Positions 58,416-64,000 of a stretch of 64,000 nucleotides of DNA are shown piece after piece; within the stretch, counting starts at the first letter, position 1; every line of letters starts with the position of its first letter. Made by a program: the position numbers and the translations under genes. The notes below the pieces were generated by a model. That model made no database searches and was not told where the DNA came from. It saw only the letters and a list, made by a program, of their open reading frames with translations. The DNA comes from Streptomyces sp. Edi2 (GTDB taxonomy: Bacteria; Actinomycetota; Actinomycetes; Streptomycetales; Streptomycetaceae). The stretch lies in NCBI RefSeq assembly GCF_040253635.1, contig NZ_JBEJGX010000003.1:744001-808000 (forward strand), written 5' to 3'.

Positions 58416-59831
58416 TCAGCCGCCGCGGCGCACCCGGGCTGCTTTGCGGGCCTCGGCGAGCTTCCGGGCCTCGGTGGCCTTGCGGGACTTGCCGCCGGTG
58501 GTGCGGGAGGTGTCCTTGCTGGTGCCCAGGCCGCGGAAGGGGGTATGGGTGTTCTTGGCCCGGCGTGTGGCGGGCTTACCGTCGAACGCGGTGCCGGAGG
58601 GGGGCTTGGCCCCGGTGATCCGGCTCAGCTCCGCCTCACCCGAGCGCACCTTGGTGGTCGTCGGCTCGATGCCGGCCTCTGCCATCAGGCGGCTCATCTC
58701 CCTGCGCTGGCCCGAGAGGACCAGCGTGACGACGCGGCCGGACTCACCGGCCCGGGCGGTGCGGCCCGCGCGGTGCACATAGTCCTTGGGGTCGGTGGGC
58801 GGGTCGACGTTGACCACGAGATCGAGGTCGTCGACGTGCAGGCCACGGGCCGCGACATTGGTCGCCACCAGGACGGTGATCTCGCCGTTCTTGAACTGCG
58901 CGAGGGTCCGGGTGCGCTGCGGCTGGGACTTGCCGCTGTGCAGGGCCGCGGCATCCACCCCGCTGGCCCGCAGGTGCCGGGTGAGCTGGTCGACCGCGTG
59001 CTTGGTATCCAGGAACAGCAGTACGCGGCCGTCGCGGGCGGCGATCTCCGTGGCGACGGCATACCGGTCGGGGCCATGAACGACCAGCACATGGTGGTCC
59101 ATGGTCGTGACCGCGCCCGCGGACGTCTCGACGGAGTGGGTGACGGGGTCATGGAGGTAGCGCCGGACCAGGTGATCGACGTCGTGGTCCAGGGTGGCGG
59201 AGAACAGCATCCGCTGGCCATCGCGGTGCACCTGGTCGAGCACCTCGGTGACTTGCGGCAAGAAGCCCATGTCGCACATTTGGTCAGCCTCGTCGAGGAC
59301 GGTGATCCACACCCGCCCCAGGTCACAGGCCCTGCGCTCGATGAGGTCGTGCAGGCGGCCAGGTGTGGCGACGATGACCTCGGCCCCGTCGCGCAACGCA
59401 GCGGCCTGTCGGCCGATCGACGTGCCGCCGACGATCGCGGCCATCCGCAGCCGGAGCGCGGCGGCATGCGGCGCGAGTGCTTCGGTGACCTGTTGGGCCA
59501 GCTCCCGGGTAGGCACCAGGATCAGGGCGAGGGGATGCTTGGGCTCCGCGCGGCGCCCGGCTGTCCGTGCGAGCAGTGGCAGGCCGAAGGCGAGGGTTTT
59601 GCCCGATCCGGTGCGCCCGCGCCCCAGGACGTCGCGTCCCGCGAGGGCGTTGGGCAACGTGGCTGCCTGGATCGGGAAGGGCTCGTGCATGCCGAGCTTG
59701 GTGAGTGTTCGCAGCAGCTCGGCCGGCAGTTCCAGGTCAGCGAAGGAGACGACCGGGGGCACCGTCGGGGTGAGGGTCACTGGCTGGGCGAGGTCGCCGT
59801 GCGAGGTGCCGGGGCGGTCCGGGTGGTTCAT
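58416..59831 (-). CDS. DEAD-box ATP-dependent RNA helicase
   Basis: This 471-residue helicase starts at ATG 59831, with GGAAGG upstream. The Q motif is SFADLELPAELLRTLTKLG and EPFPIQAATLP. Motif I is GRTGSGKT, Ia PTRELAQQ, II DEAD (WITVLDEADQMCDMGF), III SAT, V ATNVAARGLHVDDLDLV and VI HRAGRTARAG. After the two RecA domains (about 30-385) comes a basic tail with KATEARKLAEARKAARVRRGG. It unwinds structured RNA and probably helps ribosome assembly or mRNA decay, often under cold stress. It has an unusually long gene-free upstream region. Confidence 0.94.
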   Translation of the reverse strand: MNHPDRPGTSHGDLAQPVTLTPTVPPVVSFADLELPAELLRTLTKLGMHEPFPIQAATLPNALAGRDVLGRGRTGSGKTLAFGLPLLARTAGRRAEPKHPLALILVPTRELAQQVTEALAPHAAALRLRMAAIVGGTSIGRQAAALRDGAEVIVATPGRLHDLIERRACDLGRVWITVLDEADQMCDMGFLPQVTEVLDQVHRDGQRMLFSATLDHDVDHLVRRYLHDPVTHSVETSAGAVTTMDHHVLVVHGPDRYAVATEIAARDGRVLLFLDTKHAVDQLTRHLRASGVDAAALHSGKSQPQRTRTLAQFKNGEITVLVATNVAARGLHVDDLDLVVNVDPPTDPKDYVHRAGRTARAGESGRVVTLVLSGQRREMSRLMAEAGIEPTTTKVRSGEAELSRITGAKPPSGTAFDGKPATRRAKNTHTPFRGLGTSKDTSRTTGGKSRKATEARKLAEARKAARVRRGG

Positions 59832-60160
59832 GAAGGGCCTTCCGTATGCGGAACGTACCGAGGAAGGCCCGGCAGGAAATGAGCAGCCAACGAACAAAGA
59901 GAACCGGACGGGCAGGCTTGCCGACCGTCACAGCCATCCAAACATTTGAGGCTAACACAAAGTGACAGTGTGCCCCGGCGCTGTGGTGCTGATCGTTCCG
60001 TCTGCGCGGAGAGCACCCGGTCCGAAGCGGCCTCGAGAATCTCACCTTGGTCGTCAGCCGGCCGCCCTTCCGCCTCCGCCTTTCGAGGTGCCAAGGCCCG
60101 CCGAGCCTGATTCGCTGGTAAGTGCAGCTCTCGATACACCACACGGGTGAAGGACAGATC
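59832..60160. other. 329-bp region upstream of the DEAD-box helicase
   Basis: No gene is seen. The 130 bp nearest the helicase (to about 59960) are locally AT-richer, with AAACATTTGAGG and AACACAAAGTGACAGTG on the plus strand. This part is probably an untranslated leader and promoter of the helicase. A small inverted repeat, GGCAGGCTTGCC, lies near 59910-59921. The right part should hold the promoter of the small gene at 60161. Confidence 0.4.
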
Positions 60161-60352
60161 ATGAGCGCAACAGGAGAATCCCACGGACGCATCCAGCAGA
60201 TGCGCGACAAGGCCCAGGAATTGCAGGCGGCCGCGGAACGCACCGGCGACCCGGAAGAGCAGAAGCGGCTCAAGGAGAAGGCGCGCAGGCTCCTGTCCCA
60301 GAGTGAACAGGAGAGCGGTATGGCCAGCGGAGACATCTACCCCGCCGAGTAA
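60161..60352 (+). CDS. Small DUF6381-like protein
   Basis: This 63-residue hydrophilic protein starts at ATG 60161, with GAAGGA seven bases upstream. It is almost entirely one charged helix, RIQQMRDKAQELQAAAERTG and EEQKRLKEKARRLLSQSEQ, with heptad-like spacing. It ends with the conserved-looking MASGDIYPAE. It matches the small Streptomyces DUF6381-type proteins as I recall them. The function is unknown. It is probably monocistronic; a tandem repeat follows its stop. Confidence 0.7.
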   Translation: MSATGESHGRIQQMRDKAQELQAAAERTGDPEEQKRLKEKARRLLSQSEQESGMASGDIYPAE

Positions 60353-60366
60353 GGCCGAGCCGTCCT

Positions 60367-60448
60367 GCGTAAGGCGCCGCGCTGTCCCGCACAAGGCCGT
60401 TCTTTCCTGCGCAAGGCCGTGCTGTCGTGCGCAAGGCCACGGTGTCGT
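60367..60448. repeat. 20-22-bp imperfect tandem repeat, four copies
   Basis: Units begin GCGTAAGGC (60367), GCACAAGGC (60389), GCGCAAGGC (60409) and GCGCAAGGC (60429). The last two share the form GCGCAAGGCCGTGCTGTCGT with few changes. They sit between the small protein gene and the nuclease gene. Confidence 0.8.
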
Positions 60449-60540
60449 ACGGGCGGGGTGGCGCCGCGGCGCCCGGCTGTTCGAGTGGCTTCGCGGCCGG
60501 CACCGGTCGGCGGTCCGTGCCGCCGGGAAGCGGTGACCGC

Positions 60541-61437
60541 ATGATTCCCTCCGAGCCCCCGCGGACCGCCGGGGCCGTGGCCCGAACGGTGTCCGGGCAG
60601 TCCATGGCCGGCCGTGCGGGCTACGACGAGCACTTCCTCGGGGTGCCGGTCCCGCTGCCGGTGCCCGCCGGCCCCGCCGTGGAGACGGTGGTGCTGCCCT
60701 ACACCCACTTCACCGTGGTGCTGCGACCGGACCGGCGGATGGCGGCGGCCACCGCGGTCTGCATCGACGGTGGGCGGCTGCTGGAGCAGGTGCCGCAGGA
60801 GCGCGACTGGCAGCTCGATCCACGGCTGGACGGGGACCGGCAGACCGGTGAGGAGGTCTACCGGAACAACTCGCTGGACAAGGGGCATCTGGTGCCCCGA
60901 CCCGCGCCCGTGTGGGGCGAGGCCGAGGAGGCGTACGAGGCGGATGCGGACACCTTTCACTACACGAATGCCGCCCCGCAGGCGGATGTGTGCAATCCGA
61001 GCAGGCAGGTCTGGCAGGGGCTGGAGAGCTATCTGCTCGGCCACGCCGCCCGGCCGGGACGCAAACTGGCCGTCCTCACCGGGCCCGTACTGCACGACTC
61101 GGACCCGCCCTACCGGGGCATCCAGGTACCGCTGCGCTTCTGGAAAGTGGCGGCGTTCCTCCGGGACGGCTCGCTGGCGGCGACGGCGTACGTACTCGAC
61201 CAGAGCCCGGATCTGGTCTGGGACGCCGAGCGGGCCCTGGCCGGGGCGACGCCGGGGGCACCGCCGCCCCTGGGCGCCTTCCGGACGTTCCAGGTGCCGG
61301 TGACGGATGTCGCCGAGCTCACCTCGCTGAACCTGGGCCCCCTCCCTGCCGCCGATCTGATGCCCGTCGTACGCGCCCCGGAGGAACGGTGGAAACGGCT
61401 CGCCTCGCACGAGGACATCGTGCTGCGGCGCCGCTGA
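60541..61437 (+). CDS. DNA/RNA non-specific endonuclease (beta-beta-alpha-metal)
   Basis: This 298-residue nuclease of the NucA/endonuclease-G family has the catalytic motif DKGHLVPRP near residues 113-121 (family DRGH, here with lysine for arginine). The metal-binding asparagine region is FHYTNAAPQADVCNPSRQVWQGLE. KLAVLTGPVLHDSDPPYRGIQVPLRFWKVAAF is the conserved core strand-helix segment. ATG 60541 was chosen for family fit, with GGGAAGCGG upstream. No signal peptide is seen, so it is either cytoplasmic or exported by another route. No inhibitor gene is adjacent; a toxin role is possible but unsupported. Confidence 0.88.
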   Translation: MIPSEPPRTAGAVARTVSGQSMAGRAGYDEHFLGVPVPLPVPAGPAVETVVLPYTHFTVVLRPDRRMAAATAVCIDGGRLLEQVPQERDWQLDPRLDGDRQTGEEVYRNNSLDKGHLVPRPAPVWGEAEEAYEADADTFHYTNAAPQADVCNPSRQVWQGLESYLLGHAARPGRKLAVLTGPVLHDSDPPYRGIQVPLRFWKVAAFLRDGSLAATAYVLDQSPDLVWDAERALAGATPGAPPPLGAFRTFQVPVTDVAELTSLNLGPLPAADLMPVVRAPEERWKRLASHEDIVLRRR

Positions 61438-61492
61438 GGGGACAGGGGCGTTTTCCCACTTTCCGGCCCTGACTCCATGACGAACGCGGTGA

Positions 61493-62518
61493 CTATTTGA
61501 CGAATTCGGTGGTGTAGGTCTTCTTCAAGTCAACCGTGGCGTTCTTGAGGTTGGGGTTGAAGGCCTTCAGGACGCGTTCGACGGTGGCGGGGCCGTCGGC
61601 CGGCATCACCCCGTCCTTGGTGAACATCGGCAGGGTGTCCTTGATCGACCGGGCGTAGAGCTCCTTGCCGCCCTGGGCGTAGTCGGACGGCATCTTCGCG
61701 GCGATCTGTTCGGCGGTGTGCGTGGACATCCACTTGAGGGTCTTCACCAAGGCGCGGGCCAGCTTCCGCACGGTCTCCTTGTGGCTGTTCACCCAGTCGG
61801 TGCTCATGTAGAGGCTGGACGAGGGGTACGGGCCGCCGAGCGCCTTCTTCGAGCCCTCGGGGGTGCGCATGTCGATGAGCACCTTGCCGAGCTTCTTGTC
61901 CAGGATCTGCGCGACCGTGGGGTCCGTGGTCATCCCGCCCTGGATCGAGCCCTGTTGGAGGGCCGAGAGGAAGGTCTGGCCGGCCCCGACCGCCACCGGG
62001 GTGAACTCGTTGGTCTGCACTCCGTTCTTCACCGCGAGGTATTTGGTCAGGAAGTCGGTGGAGGAGCCGAGGCCGGTGACACCGAGCTTCTTGCCCTTGA
62101 AGTCCTTGGCCGAGGTGAGGTCGCCGGCCGCCTTGTCGGAGACGACCTCGACCTCGCCGGGGGCGTGCGCCAGCTGGACCACCGATTCCACCTGCTTGCC
62201 CTTGACCTGCAGATCGAGAGTGTGGTCGTAGAAGCCGACGACGCCCTGTACGTCGCCGGAGACCAGTGAGGTGGTGGCCTGCACACCGGCCGGTTCGGTC
62301 AGCAGCGTGACGTGGACGCCTTCGTCCTCGAAGTAGCCGAGCTGCTGGGTGAGTCTCGCGGGCAGATAGATGACCTTGTCGAGGCCGCCCACCATGATCT
62401 TGATCTTGCCGTTCTCTTGGCCGGAGCCGGCCACCGATGAGCCGCCGCAGGCGGTGAGGGTGGTCAGGGCGAGGGCGGTGGCGGCCACGGCGGCCGAGAT
62501 CTTCCGTGCGGTAGGCAT
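61493..62518 (-). CDS. ABC transporter substrate-binding lipoprotein (sulfonate/nitrate/taurine type)
   Basis: This 341-residue lipoprotein starts at ATG 62518, supported by AAGGA seven bases upstream. The signal peptide ISAAVAATALALTTLTAC has a good lipobox (LTAC). The mature protein has the NMT1/SsuA-like fold: GGLDKVIYLPARLTQQLGYF, then VTGLGSSTDFLTKYLAVKNG and AVGAGQTFLSALQQGSIQGG. It would bind an anionic or aromatic small molecule outside the membrane for the permease and ATPase encoded upstream in the same operon. The ligand cannot be deduced. Confidence 0.9.
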   Translation of the reverse strand: MPTARKISAAVAATALALTTLTACGGSSVAGSGQENGKIKIMVGGLDKVIYLPARLTQQLGYFEDEGVHVTLLTEPAGVQATTSLVSGDVQGVVGFYDHTLDLQVKGKQVESVVQLAHAPGEVEVVSDKAAGDLTSAKDFKGKKLGVTGLGSSTDFLTKYLAVKNGVQTNEFTPVAVGAGQTFLSALQQGSIQGGMTTDPTVAQILDKKLGKVLIDMRTPEGSKKALGGPYPSSSLYMSTDWVNSHKETVRKLARALVKTLKWMSTHTAEQIAAKMPSDYAQGGKELYARSIKDTLPMFTKDGVMPADGPATVERVLKAFNPNLKNATVDLKKTYTTEFVK

Positions 62519-62618
62519 GGTCACGTCCTTGTGAGGTGGAAAGGGGAAGCGGGGAAGCGAAAGAGGAAGGCGAAGGGGCCTGCGGGGGCACGAGGCTCAG
62601 CGGCCGTCGCCTGTGTCG

Positions 62619-63491
62619 TCATCGGCCCTCGCCGGCATCGGCCGGCTTCCAGCGGAACAGCCGCCTCTCGAGGAAGGCCAGCAGCCCCTCGGCGAGCAGG
62701 GCGACGACGGCGAGGATCACCATCGCGGCGTACACACCGGCCGCGTTGAAGGTCCCCTGGGACGCCGAGACCAGCAGGCCCAGGCCCTTGGTCGCCCCGA
62801 TGTACTCGCCGACGATCGCGCCGATCAGCGCGAAGCCGAAGCTGACATGCAGGCTGGTGAAGATCCATGAGGTGGCGGAGGGGATCACCACCTGCAGGGT
62901 GACCTGGCGGTTGCTCGCGCCCAGGATCCGGGAGTTGGCGACCAGGTTGCGGTCGACCTCCCGGGCGCCCTGGAAGGCGTTGAAGAAGACCGGGAAGAAG
63001 ACGAGGACGACGGCGGAGGCGACCTTGGAGGCCGGCCCGAGGCCGAACCAGATGAGGAAGATGGGGGCCAGGACGATGCGCGGCAGTGCATTGAGCACCT
63101 TGATGTACGGGCCGAGCACATCGGCCAGAAAGCGGACCCGGCCGAGCGCGATCCCCAGCACCACACCCCCGATGACGCCGATCACCCAGCCGAGGAGCGC
63201 TTCGTAGAGCGTGTACCAGATCTGCTCCCACAGCGAGCCCTGCGGGGTGCCGTGCAGCGCCCACTGGCTCATCTGGTTCCAGATCCTGGAGGGCATGGAG
63301 AAGTTGAACGGGTCGATGACGGCGGCCCGGGCCAGCCACTCCCACAGCCCGATCAGTGCGACGAGCAGCAGCACCCGGGTGCCGTGGACCAGGAGCTTGT
63401 GGTGGCGAGCGGCCCGGGCCCTGGCCTGTGAGCGGTCCGTGCGGCCCGCTGCGGCCGGGGACGTGACCGGAGGCGCGGTCTCAGGCGACAT
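62619..63491 (-). CDS. ABC transporter permease (SsuC/TauC type)
   Basis: This 290-residue membrane permease has about six helices. The first is RVLLLVALIGLWEWLARAAV. The coupling loop region is EVDRNLVANSRILGASNRQVT followed by VIPSATSWIFTSLHVSFGFA, the EAA-type motif of binding-protein-dependent transporters. ATG 63491 overlaps the end of the ATPase gene by 11 bp and has AGAGGGG upstream. It lies between the ATPase and binding-protein genes, giving an ATPase-permease-binding protein operon transcribed leftward. Confidence 0.9.
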   Translation of the reverse strand: MSPETAPPVTSPAAAGRTDRSQARARAARHHKLLVHGTRVLLLVALIGLWEWLARAAVIDPFNFSMPSRIWNQMSQWALHGTPQGSLWEQIWYTLYEALLGWVIGVIGGVVLGIALGRVRFLADVLGPYIKVLNALPRIVLAPIFLIWFGLGPASKVASAVVLVFFPVFFNAFQGAREVDRNLVANSRILGASNRQVTLQVVIPSATSWIFTSLHVSFGFALIGAIVGEYIGATKGLGLLVSASQGTFNAAGVYAAMVILAVVALLAEGLLAFLERRLFRWKPADAGEGR

Positions 63492-64000
63492 CCGCGGCAC
63501 CCCTCTCGCGGGTGATCCGGACCTCTTCGCCGAGCGAGGACCAGATCTCCCGGTAGATCTCGATGAACCGCGGCTCCAGCCGGACCGATTCGACCTTGCG
63601 AGGGCGCGGCAGATCGATCTCGAAGACCTCCTTGACGGTGGCCGGACCCGCGGTCATGACCACCACCTTGTCGGCGAGGGCGATGGACTCCTCCAGGTCG
63701 TGGGTGACGAAGACGACGGAGGCGCCGGTCCCCGACCACAGCTCCAGCAGTTCGTCCGACATCAGCGCCCGGGTCTGCACGTCGAGAGCCGAGAACGGCT
63801 CGTCCATGAGCAGGATTTCGGGGTCGTTGACGAAGGTCGCGGCGAGAGCGACGCGTTTGCGCTGCCCGCCGGAGAGCTGGTGCGGATAGCGGTCCTCGAA
63901 GGCCGCAAGGCCGACCCGGGCGAGCCATTCCCGTGCCCGCGCTCTGGCCTCGGGCTTCGGTACGCCGCGGAACCGAGGGCCGGCCATCACGTTCGACAGC
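63481..64000 (-). CDS. ABC transporter ATP-binding protein (SsuB/TauB type), partial
   Basis: The leftward frame enters from beyond the right edge, so the N terminus and Walker A are not in the window. The visible 170 residues contain the signature HQLSGGQRKRVALAATFV and Walker B ILLMDEPFSALDVQTR. The switch histidine is in VVFVTHDLEESIALADKVVVM, and the C-terminal tail has a TauB-like PRPRKVE segment. It is the ATPase of the sulfonate/nitrate/taurine-type importer encoded by the next two genes and is the upstream gene of that operon. Confidence 0.9.
   Translation of the reverse strand, partial: LSNVMAGPRFRGVPKPEARARAREWLARVGLAAFEDRYPHQLSGGQRKRVALAATFVNDPEILLMDEPFSALDVQTRALMSDELLELWSGTGASVVFVTHDLEESIALADKVVVMTAGPATVKEVFEIDLPRPRKVESVRLEPRFIEIYREIWSSLGEEVRITRERGAADVA

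Noticed and set aside
60541..61437. Secreted nuclease toxin with immunity partner
   Set aside because: No signal peptide and no small partner gene overlap or follow it; the upstream small helical protein is separated by a repeat array and looks like a different family.

Overview
The window is very GC-rich actinomycete DNA. GTG and TTG starts are common, genes overlap by ATGA/GTGA, terminators are long GC hairpins without U-tracts, and several families are typical of Streptomyces (DUF6328, DUF6381-like, SpoIIE phosphatases with histidine-kinase-like ATPase domains). It is most likely a Streptomyces chromosome segment. About 53 protein genes can be supported; the first and last run off the window. 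I saw no rRNA, tRNA, CRISPR array, transposase or integrase.

Layout: 1-5616 holds a TrkA-N/two-helix membrane protein (partial), an amino-acid permease and small Streptomyces proteins. 5958-22490 is a stress/energy-reserve block: zinc alcohol dehydrogenase, a SpoIIE-type phosphatase translationally coupled to a xylose-type ABC operon, a UPF0718-like permease, two universal stress proteins, a DUF1876 protein, nicotinate phosphoribosyltransferase, PPK2, and a beta-phosphoglucomutase-like/GH65 phosphorylase pair. Its content resembles the DosR/Osd dormancy gene sets of actinobacteria.

22604-32429 looks like a collagen-to-hydroxyproline catabolic regulon: a secreted M9 collagenase, a divergent Xaa-Pro aminopeptidase, an FCD-type GntR regulator, a hydroxyproline epimerase, a DapA-family deaminase, and a three-part FAD/[2Fe-2S] D-hydroxyproline dehydrogenase. 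One sequence, GTGACATWKTAC, recurs just upstream of the three leftward transcription starts, and a weaker version lies between the collagenase and the aminopeptidase. 32526-38620 carries a large protein with a SUKH-4-like C terminus, an S1-domain protein, a Tat-exported M20 amidohydrolase and a family-5 uracil-DNA glycosylase.

38752-48788 is a steroid C/D-ring (HIP, methylhexahydroindanedione propionate) degradation module with the gene order of M. tuberculosis Rv3548c-Rv3553 (SDR, SDR, EchA20, IpdA, IpdB, IpdC), followed by FadA6-, IpdF- and FadE-type genes. KstR2-like palindromes sit in both divergent promoters. The activating ligase (FadD3) and KstR2 itself are not in the window. The rest holds a PadR/FUSC pair, a second SpoIIE phosphatase divergent from a ClpC-like ATPase, a repeat-bearing membrane protein, a DEAD-box helicase, a nuclease and a sulfonate/nitrate-type ABC operon.

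Short perfect or near-perfect tandem duplications recur at gene starts and ends throughout the window; some alter proteins or leader sequences.
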